In this document: positions 39,836 through 49,518 of the stretch, piece after piece
Layout: each line of letters opens with the position of its first letter
How positions within the stretch are numbered: the first letter of the stretch is position 1
Assembly: GCF_024707545.1 (NCBI RefSeq)
Contig: NZ_CP062230.1
Coordinates: 163,228-227,227, forward strand
Source of the DNA: Mesorhizobium onobrychidis
GTDB lineage: Bacteria > Pseudomonadota > Alphaproteobacteria > Rhizobiales > Rhizobiaceae
Direction: 5' to 3'
DNA length: 64,000 nt
Notes under the pieces: generated by a model
What the model saw: only the letters and a program-made list of their open reading frames with translations
Database searches by the model: none
What the model was told of the DNA's origin: nothing
Made by a program: the position numbers and the translations under genes

Positions 39836-41584
39836 TTACAGCCCGGCCGGAAGGGAACGGGACCCAACAATCGCATGAACAATCGCCGGTCCGTTGACGT
39901 TTGCCTTTGCTGCAGCCAGCGCCTTCTTAAGGCTCGCAACAGTGTCTGCGCTCGCCACCATCCCGACACCCATCGACCTTGCGAGACTCTCGTATTGCCA
40001 ACGCGACAGCACGGTATAGGGAAGCGGTTGACTAGAGCCACTGTAATAACCGGGAGCCAATAGATACTGTTCGTATCCGTAAAGCCCGTTGTCGACGATC
40101 ACGATGACTGCATTGAGACCGTAGCGTGCCATCGTTGACAGCGCCTGCGGGATCATCTGAAACCCACCGTCACCGCAGACAACAAGCGGCCTCTTCTCCC
40201 CCGGTATTGCTGCGCCGACGCCAGCACCAACGGAATGACCAATGGATGCCCAGATCGCGCTGCTGATGAAGCAGTTCTGGCTTGGCATTTTCAATTTGGC
40301 TGCGGAGTAGATTCCGAGAAAAGTGTCGGGGATGACTGTAAACGACCGATCGAGAAAGGTTTTCGCTCCGATTTCCGCAAAAAGCTCATCGTATGTCAGT
40401 GCGTTGGCAATCGGTGCACGTGGCACATCGCGATCTTCCGTATTCTCTAATGGCCCTATGTCAGATCCGCGATCACCATCCCATGCCCGCTCGTCTATTG
40501 CGGAAAACACCTCGGAGTCGCCCGTGTCCACTTCAACTTCTCGACTATTCAGTGCCTGCGCTGCCAGGGGCAACGTCAAAGCTTGTCTGTCGAGTTCTGC
40601 TACGAGGTGGTCGATGCTGGCGGGTTGAGGGGTCTGCATGGGAATATGGACCAAACCGTCCCACACACGAATAGTCCTAGGATGTGCGACAAGCATCAGC
40701 CTGGCATGTCCGGATCCAAACACGGCGCCCAAGGAAAGAAGTAGGTCTGACTGAGTGATTGCGTCTCTCAAAGGCTTGGGCGCATGGTTTCCATTAAAGA
40801 CACCAAGAAATCGTGGGTCGTCGGAAGGCCTTGCTGGCTCGGGTAACGTGGACCGCGCCAACAAGGTTGTTGCCCAATTCAGATCCAACTTCCGAATGAT
40901 AGACATGACTGACGACGCGAGGCCAAAGCGTTGCACCTCAATTCCGACCATTAGCAGTGGCTTCCGCGCGGCTTTTATCTGTCCGACAATGGTCGCCGCA
41001 ATGGCCTGCTCGGCTCCGTGCGGTATCGATAGATCGAGCGTGCCAGACGGCCGAGGACAGCTTCCACCCAACCAGTCTTGCGGGATCTCGAGATAGACAG
41101 GATGCTTGCGGGTCAATGCAACCACCAACGCGCGGTCTACAAGCGATGGTACATCTGTCTGTCTTGCAGGCCTTTCGCAAAAGGCGGTAAACGGCCTAAA
41201 GGCTTCCAGATCACTGTGGGGCCTACCCATCGAATGCGAGAAGAGAATTCCCTTCTCGGTTTGAATCTGGATATTGGCATCGGTCGGGCCGCCGTTGATC
41301 ACAACCATGGGGCTCCGCTCGATGTATGCCCCGGCGACGGCGTTGATCAGGCTTAGCGTTCCAACCCCGTAGGCCACCGATACCACGGAGAGGCCGCGAA
41401 CACGTGCATAAGCGTCGGCCGCATAACCTGCCTCAAGATCGCTCGCTGTGACAATCGTCCGAAAGCCCCGAGCGCGTGCAGCGGCAGCAAACATGGGCGC
41501 GCAATAGACCGCGGGAACTCCGAACAGGGCTTCGACATTGTGCTGGGCCATGCGCTCAATAATGTAGTCGGCTGCTGTAGGCAT
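39836..41584 (-). CDS. thiamine-diphosphate-dependent enzyme (acetolactate synthase / keto-acid decarboxylase family)
   Basis: ATG at 41584 (MPTAADYIIE) with GGGAGA upstream gives 582 residues, the normal size. The catalytic Glu is Glu51 in SDLEAGYAADAYAR. The ThDP/Mg motif GDGGFQ...DNGLYG spans residues 471-502, with Asn499. The central domain has the Rossmann-like KPLLMVGIEVQ strand. The family decarboxylates or ligates 2-keto acids; the exact substrate cannot be read. It follows the D-amino-acid-oxidase gene by 50 nt. That enzyme makes 2-keto acids, so the two could form one route from D-amino acid to aldehyde or acyloin, although the oxidase frame is now broken. Confidence 0.9.
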   Translation of the reverse strand: MPTAADYIIERMAQHNVEALFGVPAVYCAPMFAAAARARGFRTIVTASDLEAGYAADAYARVRGLSVVSVAYGVGTLSLINAVAGAYIERSPMVVINGGPTDANIQIQTEKGILFSHSMGRPHSDLEAFRPFTAFCERPARQTDVPSLVDRALVVALTRKHPVYLEIPQDWLGGSCPRPSGTLDLSIPHGAEQAIAATIVGQIKAARKPLLMVGIEVQRFGLASSVMSIIRKLDLNWATTLLARSTLPEPARPSDDPRFLGVFNGNHAPKPLRDAITQSDLLLSLGAVFGSGHARLMLVAHPRTIRVWDGLVHIPMQTPQPASIDHLVAELDRQALTLPLAAQALNSREVEVDTGDSEVFSAIDERAWDGDRGSDIGPLENTEDRDVPRAPIANALTYDELFAEIGAKTFLDRSFTVIPDTFLGIYSAAKLKMPSQNCFISSAIWASIGHSVGAGVGAAIPGEKRPLVVCGDGGFQMIPQALSTMARYGLNAVIVIVDNGLYGYEQYLLAPGYYSGSSQPLPYTVLSRWQYESLARSMGVGMVASADTVASLKKALAAAKANVNGPAIVHAIVGSRSLPAGL

Positions 41585-41634
41585 GTTCTTCTCCCGTGCT
41601 GCGGATGAACAACTCCGACTCCCAAATCCTAGCG

Positions 41635-42698
41635 CTACTTGTTCCTTAGCATCCAAGGCTTGCGCCTGATCGTACTCATGGAGCTCCCCATGAACGCATT
41701 GACCGCCAACTGAATTATGTCCCGGCACGTCGTGAGGTCGGGAATACAATCATCGACATTGTCCTCCTGCGATCCCCCCACTACGACGTGGTCAGCCCGA
41801 GGGAACACATATGTCCGTCCGGTACTGTAGAGGTAGTCCAGAGCAGGTTGGGCCTTGAGTAAGGCAAGTTGGCCCTTGATCGGCTTCATATTGAGGTCGT
41901 TGAAAAGAACCTTCGAACCAAGGCCCGTGCAGTTCACGATGATCGCCTCTGGAAGGGTCAAAACGTCGGCTTCAGACGCAAACTTTCGTTGAACGAAAGG
42001 GACCTGATTCTGCCGCAGATCGTGCCGCAGCTTTTCAAGGAAAATTGGCGGTTCGACCAGTAAGGTGCTGTATGCGTAGCCAGGTCCATTAAGGTACTTG
42101 AAGGGCAAGTTCGCGAGGCGGGTTCGAGCAATGATCCCTGCATTTGCTGCTTTGTCGAGGCTTGGCCCTCGCCGCTTGCAGAAGTTTGTGCGCTCCGAGA
42201 TACCAAATTGGCTGCCAAGCCGGAATTTATGCATGTCAAATGACTTCTTCAGTATTTCAAAGAATCTATGGCAGGCGACGGCGCTGGTTTCGTCATATGC
42301 AACTATGGATGGAGCCCACTGCCCTCCTGCCACATCAGACGTCGTGCAGGAAAACGCTTCACCATAGATGCTGACCGTGTAGCCAGCTTCCTTGAGCAGC
42401 GTTGCTGCCGTCAGCCCATCACGCCCGCGCCCAGGACTGCGATGGGATGTTTCGCATCAGGCGAGTACTTGTTCGCCACGATCGTGCGCATAGCGTCGGC
42501 ACACCCCCAACACATAGTTATACCAGCTCCGCCGTGACCGTAATTGTGAACGATGAGCTTGTTGCCAATGGGTATTTCTTCGAGACGGTACGTCCCGTTG
42601 CGGTACGGACGGACACCAGCGACAAACTCGCAGCCAGCATTGAGGTCGCACGCGAAGTCGGGGCTGGGGAGGAACGTCGAAGGTGTTACTTTTGTCAT
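41635..42698 (-). pseudogene. D-amino-acid oxidase-family flavoprotein, circularly permuted and frameshifted
   Basis: The first frame (42698-42411, 95 codons) carries [13 protein letters not shown] and [11 protein letters not shown], motifs that in ordinary DAAO proteins stand at the C-terminus, and then [10 protein letters not shown], the FAD-binding start of the family. TGA follows. In the next frame the protein continues [30 protein letters not shown] and FPRADHVVVGGS, ending at 41635 just where the RPxR segment would normally come. All parts of a DAAO are thus present in permuted order, and a one-base loss near 42413 breaks the frame. The start codon directly follows the stop of the decarboxylase fragment. 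If the shift is a sequencing error, the enzyme may be active. Confidence 0.8.
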
Positions 42699-42971
42699 TC
42701 ATGGCCTTCCTTGCCCACACCTTGAATCCAAAACGGACGCGATACCGTCGCTGAAAGGGTGCGGTGAATGGTCGATATAACCAAGCTGCTCGGCATCGCA
42801 GTCCAACCGATAGTCTCCTATGCTATCAATACGGGAGAACAGAATGTCAGCGAGCGGATCCACCGCGCTTTCCTCGGTCGTACCAATTACAGCCACCACC
42901 GCGACTACCGGTCTCTTCTCGGCGAGGGGCGAAACCAGTTCGAGACTGATTAACTCGCTGACTAGCCGCAT
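42699..42971 (-). pseudogene. group II pyridoxal-phosphate decarboxylase fragment
   Basis: About 90 codons from ATG 42971 include PVVAVVAVIGTTEESAVDPL, a hallmark segment of group II PLP decarboxylases (glutamate/aromatic amino acid type) that precedes the PLP-lysine region. The PLP lysine and the other two thirds are missing. An upstream TTG at 43001 could extend the frame by 10 codons. The stop (TGA 42699-42701) immediately precedes the DAAO start. It appears to be a relic of an amino-acid metabolism cassette. Confidence 0.65.
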
Positions 42972-43013
42972 CGTGTGGGATTTCCATCCTGGTCTCCTCA
43001 AAGGCGGGTCATG

Positions 43014-46000
43014 TCAGACTTCGGGTGCCAAGGTGAAGTCGGCGACAATACTATCGACGTCGTCCGCATCCCCGGACGTCGCGTTCACCCCCATGCCAAA
43101 GTGCGCGAATGCTTGCCACGCCGCCTTCCGCGCGAGGTTATGAGCGGCAGGTGGGATGTGGTTTGCGGTACCGAGGTCGTCGAGTGCTCGCAGGATCGCG
43201 TCTCGGGCGTCCAGAAAAGTAGGGTTTGCCGGAGTTAATTTCAGTCCGTCGGTCACCATCCGCCACGCCAAGCGGTAGCCCTGCTGATCGTTCCCGAGCG
43301 CGGTGCGCAGCTTCCGGGTCATCATCATCAGGGTAGCGCACCACACTTCCCCGATATCATGGACCTCGGGGAAGTTCGACAGGTCCCCATAGTTGAAAGG
43401 GTACGAGTCATCATACGGAGCTCGGCGAATACCTGCAGGGTTGCTGACCACCCAATCTCCTGTTACTGTCTTCTCATGTGTACGGAAGTAGTTCTGAACT
43501 GTTAGGGCATAGTAATCGCTCCACCCTTCTCCCATGCCGCCGCTTTGGAGTTTGTCCAACGAGTGCCCGTTCAGCCTTCCGCCTACCAGACGGTTGGTCA
43601 GACCGTGGACATACTCGTGGAACACCACGTCTGCGTCGAGGGCGGTGTGATTGCCGGTCGACACAACTAGGCCCATATTCATCAACGGCGGCAGCCCATC
43701 GGGACCGGTGGACATGTTGGCAGTCCCATTTACGGCGCCGCTGTGAGCCCTCGCCCGGACCGGATCCTTGTCCGAACCAGTGTGAGTAAAATTCACCTGC
43801 TGGAAGTTCCCACTCGCCTCATCGAACCCGAGGATAACCAGGAAGTCGTGCATATAGCTGCAGAAGTAGAAAATGTTGAGCAGCTTTTGCTCGTCTCCGG
43901 TGGGACTGGCGGGCTCGAACAATATCACTCCATTTTGAGAACTTCCGGTTAAAGTGCTAGTTGTGAAGTTAAGTGTCGCGCGAGTTGTGTTGCCGATGGT
44001 TTCATTGACGTCGACCCAGTCAGTCGGGAACCCCGTTACCGGGCTGCTTGGCATTATAGGGTAGTCGGCCAGTGGACGAGGGAACTCGATCAGCCGGCGG
44101 TCCGCAACCCCAGGGCTGAATTCGAACACACTGCCGCGCGCGGAGGCGTGGCGCATCGTGCCCTTGCAATAAAGAATTTCGCCCTTGGTATTGTCCGCCG
44201 CTACGATCATCGCATACTGATCGGAATACCCCGGGAAAGTGAAGACCGCGTGCCACGCTAGCCGCGCCAACCCGGGTTGGTTGAAAATGAGTAGGTATGC
44301 GGGGATCGGGTTTTCAAACGGACCCTTGTCCAGCACTGCTGCCCGGGATGGGAGCGGAAACCCGGCTATGACTTCGGGCTTGAAGTCTTTTACGTCGATA
44401 GTTGGGAGCTGGGCTTCCTGTCCGTACGCGTCTCGTACTTTTCCCCCACTTCCCGTCGAGGCCAAGTGCGTAGCCATCGCCAGAACCGCATCCTCGACGG
44501 CTAACTTCGGCTCGACATCCACCCCGTCAGGAATAGCGGCAGTATCTCCTGTCGCATCAACGACCTGGCCGGAAGGGCTAAATCGGACGGCGCGGGACAT
44601 TTGGAATACCGTCAGGCCGCGATATTGTTGCTTCAAGTGAACTGCCGCAGCGCCGGAGCTAGTCCGCTGGATGACCGGATCGGGAACGAACTCGGCTGGG
44701 GACCCCGCCGCAAATCCGAGATTCGTCGATTGCGATCTGGCGAACGTGAGAGCTCGCTCAATCAGGGACTTGTCCGTTGGAGTTGAGCCGGGTCCAGAAA
44801 CGACGGCCGGCGACCCGGTGAGCGCATTTGTCCGGCTTTGAAGAGGACGGCCACCCGCGGACAGTTCGCCAGGCGGGGTCGAAATGGTTTGACTGCCAGA
44901 TCGTTTCCGAGTGTCGAGTTCGCGTGTCACAGGCATGGTTCGCTCCTTTGTTGTAAGGAAAGCTCGGTTAGGTGAAGTTGCGCCGGGAACTTGCCAAGCC
45001 GAGACCCAGGCCGCGGCACCGACCGCACGTGCAATATCTGCAGCAAACGTTTCGTCTATGGCTGTATCACCAGGTCGATGGTAGTTCGGATTATCCTCCG
45101 GTGATGGCGCATCCGTTCCAGGGCCGACGAAGAAATCCTCGGACACTACTATGGCTGGGTAGCCCTGGGCATGGAACGCTGCATGGTCGCTGCGCCCGGC
45201 GGCCGGATCTCCTACGGGTTTTGATCCACTGTGATAGATCTGCGCTACAGGAAGATCTGGTGAAACTTGCGTCGCAACCACTTGAACTAGGTCGGCGAGC
45301 CGCCGCGACAGAGCCTCAACCGGAGGAGAGAACTCGAAACCGGCATGCGCCTCCCAGCTCCGAGGAGATTTCTTATTGTAGCCGATCATATCCATTTGCC
45401 AGACGGCGGCGATTGCTTCTCCGCGGCTCTTGGACCGACGAGCATACGCCTGGCTTCCAATCAGTCCTTGTTCCTCAGCGTTGAACAACACGAACCGGAC
45501 TGTTCGGGCCGGTCGTCCGGTCGATGCGAGTGCGGCAAACCGCCCGGCTATGGCGAGCACCCCGGCGATCCCGCTGGCATCGTCGTCGGCACCTGGCGCC
45601 GGGTCAGAACTCGGCGAATAAGGCTCATGGAACGCGGCGGTAGAATCCAGATGCGCGGTCACGAACACCAATTCCGGCGATTCGCCAGTTAGCTCAGCTT
45701 CGACGTTGAAAAGTTCTAAGCCTACGTGAGTGAACCGATGAAGCTTTACTTGAAATCGGCCTTGCCCGGCGGTCTCCAGATCGGTCGCGAGCTGGGCTAT
45801 CGCCCGTGCATTGTCAGAGTGCCGGATATGGCGGCTCGTGACCGAAGCCCCGACCGCCCCGTCCAATGCGGCGGCCCCACTGTACCGCTTGACGATGCCA
45901 AGAATTTCAACCGGGGTGATTGTCGCAAGCGATGCTGCAGCAGTCGGAATTACCGCAGGGATCTCAGGAGCGAACCCACTCGGCGGAGCCGTAGAAGGGA

Positions 46001-46925
46001 CCGTTTCCCACAACAGAGGATCAGCAGCGAGTTTCAGATTGTGCCCATGCCGCGCTCCGTGAAAATGGAAAGTGTCTAATTCCGCGATAGTTTCCGGCGG
46101 GAAGGCCGCGATCACCCCTTCAGGTGTGGCCGAAACGATCAGTCCCTCCATTCCAGCGGCACCGAATACCCGGGCTGCTTCCCCCGCGGTAGAAAGGAAA
46201 CCCGACCTCTCGGCGACATCGTCTCGGAGCAAATAAAGATCGGTCGTCAAAGGAAGGTTCGGGTCGCCGAGGAACTCAACTCCGAAACGCATGTTCACCA
46301 GTTCCAACGCGACCCGTTGGCTTGTCAGGCCGTAGACGACTGTGCCGCCACGCCCAAACATTTGCATCGGTAGAAATGCCCGCTTCTGCAGTTCCTCGCG
46401 CCAAGGCGCGGTTGTGTGAGCAAGCTGGATGTTAATCCGCACGAAACGGAGCGGTTGTCCTGCCAGCACTTCACCAACCAGTAGGGGATGAGGGCAAACT
46501 CGCCACCCGGCGGACACGGCGACCTGCCGTTCACCGGCGTCTTCGCCGACGAACAAGTTCCGGGCAGGAGAAGCTTTTAGACGGGCTCGCTGGGCGGCCC
46601 GCCGAAAGATTTCTGGATGGTTCTTAGTAACAGAAGTGCCGTCTTCGAGCGGTGGTTCGTCACCACTGTACACAATGAGCTCAGGGTTAAAGTGAGCGAG
46701 CAGTCCAGTTGGTTCAATCACGCCGTTGATCGCCGGCCCCTTCTCTGGGCCTGTGTTTGAGATCACCCCCAGCTTCAATCCACGGGCCTTCAAATCTGAG
46801 AGGACCCCCGGGGCATACGGAAACACGTCAAATCCAGTGAGGCGCGGCGGCCAACCGCCAACAACTGCCGTCCCAAGAGTGTCTCCGAGATCGAAGAAAA
46901 TCGCTGCAATGCTCGAATCTGGCAT
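43014..46925 (-). CDS. HAD-like / M28 aminopeptidase / M36 fungalysin fusion protein
   Basis: GGAGGT lies 5 nt before ATG 46925; 1303 residues. Residues 1-165 are HAD-like (Asp12 and Asp15 in FDLGDT, Ser56 in SNTG). After a linker domain, about 340-645 is an M28 zinc aminopeptidase: His425 (TAHLDS), Asp447 (GADDD), Glu484-485 (NAEEQG), Asp512 (QMDMIG) and His616 (YHRPGD). From Met664 an FTP-type propeptide and M36 protease follow, with HEYVH (His1103, Glu1104, His1107) and Glu1133 in GMGEGWSD. M36 enzymes are normally secreted with a signal peptide, which is absent. A strong internal ribosome binding site before Met664 suggests that the M36 part can also be made alone, or that two genes were joined. 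Confidence 0.88.
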   Translation of the reverse strand: MPDSSIAAIFFDLGDTLGTAVVGGWPPRLTGFDVFPYAPGVLSDLKARGLKLGVISNTGPEKGPAINGVIEPTGLLAHFNPELIVYSGDEPPLEDGTSVTKNHPEIFRRAAQRARLKASPARNLFVGEDAGERQVAVSAGWRVCPHPLLVGEVLAGQPLRFVRINIQLAHTTAPWREELQKRAFLPMQMFGRGGTVVYGLTSQRVALELVNMRFGVEFLGDPNLPLTTDLYLLRDDVAERSGFLSTAGEAARVFGAAGMEGLIVSATPEGVIAAFPPETIAELDTFHFHGARHGHNLKLAADPLLWETVPSTAPPSGFAPEIPAVIPTAAASLATITPVEILGIVKRYSGAAALDGAVGASVTSRHIRHSDNARAIAQLATDLETAGQGRFQVKLHRFTHVGLELFNVEAELTGESPELVFVTAHLDSTAAFHEPYSPSSDPAPGADDDASGIAGVLAIAGRFAALASTGRPARTVRFVLFNAEEQGLIGSQAYARRSKSRGEAIAAVWQMDMIGYNKKSPRSWEAHAGFEFSPPVEALSRRLADLVQVVATQVSPDLPVAQIYHSGSKPVGDPAAGRSDHAAFHAQGYPAIVVSEDFFVGPGTDAPSPEDNPNYHRPGDTAIDETFAADIARAVGAAAWVSAWQVPGATSPNRAFLTTKERTMPVTRELDTRKRSGSQTISTPPGELSAGGRPLQSRTNALTGSPAVVSGPGSTPTDKSLIERALTFARSQSTNLGFAAGSPAEFVPDPVIQRTSSGAAAVHLKQQYRGLTVFQMSRAVRFSPSGQVVDATGDTAAIPDGVDVEPKLAVEDAVLAMATHLASTGSGGKVRDAYGQEAQLPTIDVKDFKPEVIAGFPLPSRAAVLDKGPFENPIPAYLLIFNQPGLARLAWHAVFTFPGYSDQYAMIVAADNTKGEILYCKGTMRHASARGSVFEFSPGVADRRLIEFPRPLADYPIMPSSPVTGFPTDWVDVNETIGNTTRATLNFTTSTLTGSSQNGVILFEPASPTGDEQKLLNIFYFCSYMHDFLVILGFDEASGNFQQVNFTHTGSDKDPVRARAHSGAVNGTANMSTGPDGLPPLMNMGLVVSTGNHTALDADVVFHEYVHGLTNRLVGGRLNGHSLDKLQSGGMGEGWSDYYALTVQNYFRTHEKTVTGDWVVSNPAGIRRAPYDDSYPFNYGDLSNFPEVHDIGEVWCATLMMMTRKLRTALGNDQQGYRLAWRMVTDGLKLTPANPTFLDARDAILRALDDLGTANHIPPAAHNLARKAAWQAFAHFGMGVNATSGDADDVDSIVADFTLAPEV
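44943..44949 (-). promoter_or_regulatory. internal Shine-Dalgarno before Met664 of the fusion
   Basis: On the minus strand AAAGGAG stands 6 nt before the in-frame ATG at 44936, an optimal site. It would yield a 640-residue stand-alone M36 protease with its propeptide. The preceding frame reads through without a stop. Confidence 0.65.
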
Positions 46926-47037
46926 GAGACACCTCCAATTGCTCGACGCTCTTAAACCTGCCCCGGCTCTATCTTGTCTTTTCGCTTCAAGGATCTCTAA
47001 ATTGAACGTTCGGCTAGTCCGGTAACCATGGCTGAAT

Positions 47038-49518
47038 TCAAACGTCCCTGTAGTCGGCCACGCTGGATATCACCACGCCACCTTGTGCAAAGTCGGAAGC
47101 AGATCGGATGCCCGCCTCGGCGGGATCGATAAAGTCGGGCGGGGCAGCGCCAGGTTCGCTGAGATTCCAGTCGGCATCGAAGAGCTTTGCAAAATAGCCG
47201 CCGATACCCGCGTGCTCGAGCAGCAGGCTGGCTTCGCGGTTGGACACCAGGCCGGTCGTCGACCAATTCTGCGAGCCGAGCAGCACCTTCTTCTCGTCGA
47301 CGACAATCAGCTTGTTGTGGCAGTGGACGAAATGGCGCAGCGAAAGATACCGATAGTTGGTATCGAACAAGAATTCAAAATCGTCCATGGCCTTCAGGAA
47401 TTTTACTTTCTTGTCTCCATCGAGAAACTTTTTCGAGACGATGATACGCACGTCCAGACTAGGATGATCGGCGCGCGCTTCGGCGATTTGCTGAAGGAGC
47501 TCCTCGACCGCGGTTTGGCCGCCGCGAATATATTGTTGCTCGATCCTGACGCTGTGCCGCGCCGATCTGAGCAGAGCCTTGACCGTCTTATGGAAGTTCT
47601 CGGGCGTGACGACTGGGGTGACGTCGATCGGCGTATCCGGCGTGACGGTGATGCTGGAGAACAGCCTGGTCGGGACCTCCGGCGGCGCCGCCTCGAAGAA
47701 GATGTCGCTGGCCGGTGTGGCCGCCGCCGGCGCATCGGGCGGAACCGCGTCCGGCGGCTGCCCTTGCGCGAGCCGCATGTCGCGGGCGACAAGGCCGGCG
47801 AAGAAGGCGGCGAGCTCGCGCGATTCGACCGCCAGTCCCATGTCGCGATTGCCGGGCTCGAACGCGCCTATTACCACGCCGTCGCCCTCGTTGAATGGAA
47901 TGCTGTTTTCCGACCAGTTGCCGCTCTGGATCATGACGATCTCGCCATCGACCACGATGATCTTCTCGTGCGCGTTGCCGAAATAGGCCACGGGATTTCC
48001 GGACGAGCTGGACGGTGCCTTGACGCAGTTCGCGCCGAGCCTGGTCAGATCGTCCAGCACCTCACGCTCGTCGGCGGAATTGGTGTCGAGCATCAGCGAC
48101 AGCGTGACGCCGCGCCGCATCGCGCGCTTCAGGTGCTCCATCATGTAGGCGGCGCTGAAGTCGTAGATGCCGACGACGAGCGACGCGGTCGCGCTGTCGA
48201 TCAGCTTCTTGGTGACTGCATAGGTGGAGTCCGGCGACGCATAGGCCATGACCCTGCCGGAGACGGGCCGCGCAATGAAGTCCGAGTCGGGCAATCGTGG
48301 ATAGGGCAGCAAGGCCGGCGGGGCGGCGCCTTCGTCGGGCGGGGCGGCCTCAAGGTCTGCGCGAAGCCGCTCGGGCAGCGCCTCGAACACGGCGCGTTGG
48401 GCGGCTGCCTCGTCCGGGCGCAGATCATAGGCCGCGGCTCGGCGGGAGGGCAGCGCTTGCGCGGCAACCGCCACCGCCGCCGCAGGTGGGGCGGCGCCCT
48501 CGCTCCAACAGCCGTTGAAAGGTTGAACCGTGCTCTGGCCGATGCGGGTCGCGACTCCCTCCAGTTTGATGGTGATGAAGTCCGTAATCTGCGCGCCGAA
48601 CTGTATCGCCCGGCCGTCGATTTTGATGTCGCCAACGACATATCCGCGCTCGGGCGGAACCTCGTAGCTCGCCCGCACGAAATGCTCGTCGCGGCCGCGC
48701 GTGAAGCGCCAGAAGTCGCGTGCATTGGCGCCGTCGGGCGTCGCCCAGCCGACCGGATTGAACTGATGCAGATAGAGCCCGACTGGGTTGTTCAGCGTGA
48801 CGTCGGCGAGCCGCCTCGCCTGCGCATTGACTTGCTCCCCAATGAACGGATCGCTGTTGCGCTCCGGCTCGCCGAAACGCGAGCACCTGATCAGTCCCTG
48901 GGCGTCGGTGACGTCCTGACCGTCACGTCTGCGGCGGATGGTTGCGGCTGCGCCGAGCTCGATTTCCGCCCTGAGCGTATTGGCGCCCTGGACCAGATGG
49001 ACGATGCCGCCGCTGGTCAAGTTGTTGAACCGGTTCCTGCGTTGATAGCTTCCGCCGACAAAGAGATCCTCGCGCCGCACCGTGGGCGAGACAAGCTCGC
49101 GATAGAGTGCTACGACCTTGTCTGGATCTTGGCTGGCGAGGAACTCCCAGTATTCGGGGGCTTCGCAAGTGAAATCGACCCGCACGATCTTGCCGGTCGC
49201 GGGATCGCGGACAACGCTCCATTCGCAATATTCGTCCTGGACGTCGCGGCTGGCATCGGCCCGGCGCCAGCGCTGCATGTCGCTCAAGGAATTGATGCGG
49301 ACCTGACGCGGAAACGCGTTCCAGGAAATCACCGCCACTTCGACGTCGCCGGCGGGCGGATTGGCGAGCGGATTGAAGAACTGGTTGCGCGGCCCGTCAT
49401 TGGCGTCGGGATTTCCCTCTCGCGCCGCGTCGAGCCAACCGGAGACTAACTGGCTCCAGTCCTCCTTGCCGGCTGAATCGAGGTCATCGACAAATCCGGG
49501 CGGATCGAACAAGTTCAT
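47038..49518 (-). CDS. phospholipase D-family protein with two HKD motifs
   Basis: ATG 49518 overlaps the upstream stop by 4 nt (ATGA), with AAGGAGAG 5 nt before it; 826 residues. Residues 1-330 form an unrecognised N-terminal domain (EYCEWSVVRD, FTCEAPEYW). A flexible Ala/Pro-rich linker leads to two PLD halves with complete motifs: HEKIIVVD (His517) followed by SGNW, and HNKLIVVD (His734) followed by GSQNW. Such pairs form one phosphodiesterase active site acting on lipids or nucleic acids. No signal peptide was found. The C-terminal PLD half and tail resemble those of the trypsin-PLD protein at 6927-11384, so the two are probably related components. Confidence 0.9.
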   Translation of the reverse strand: MNLFDPPGFVDDLDSAGKEDWSQLVSGWLDAAREGNPDANDGPRNQFFNPLANPPAGDVEVAVISWNAFPRQVRINSLSDMQRWRRADASRDVQDEYCEWSVVRDPATGKIVRVDFTCEAPEYWEFLASQDPDKVVALYRELVSPTVRREDLFVGGSYQRRNRFNNLTSGGIVHLVQGANTLRAEIELGAAATIRRRRDGQDVTDAQGLIRCSRFGEPERNSDPFIGEQVNAQARRLADVTLNNPVGLYLHQFNPVGWATPDGANARDFWRFTRGRDEHFVRASYEVPPERGYVVGDIKIDGRAIQFGAQITDFITIKLEGVATRIGQSTVQPFNGCWSEGAAPPAAAVAVAAQALPSRRAAAYDLRPDEAAAQRAVFEALPERLRADLEAAPPDEGAAPPALLPYPRLPDSDFIARPVSGRVMAYASPDSTYAVTKKLIDSATASLVVGIYDFSAAYMMEHLKRAMRRGVTLSLMLDTNSADEREVLDDLTRLGANCVKAPSSSSGNPVAYFGNAHEKIIVVDGEIVMIQSGNWSENSIPFNEGDGVVIGAFEPGNRDMGLAVESRELAAFFAGLVARDMRLAQGQPPDAVPPDAPAAATPASDIFFEAAPPEVPTRLFSSITVTPDTPIDVTPVVTPENFHKTVKALLRSARHSVRIEQQYIRGGQTAVEELLQQIAEARADHPSLDVRIIVSKKFLDGDKKVKFLKAMDDFEFLFDTNYRYLSLRHFVHCHNKLIVVDEKKVLLGSQNWSTTGLVSNREASLLLEHAGIGGYFAKLFDADWNLSEPGAAPPDFIDPAEAGIRSASDFAQGGVVISSVADYRDV

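Noticed and set aside
47083..49449. 788-codon plus-strand open frame
   Set aside because: It is antisense to the PLD gene, whose motifs and coupled start are clear. The translation is rich in Arg/Gly/Asp without any motif, typical for shadow frames in high-GC DNA.
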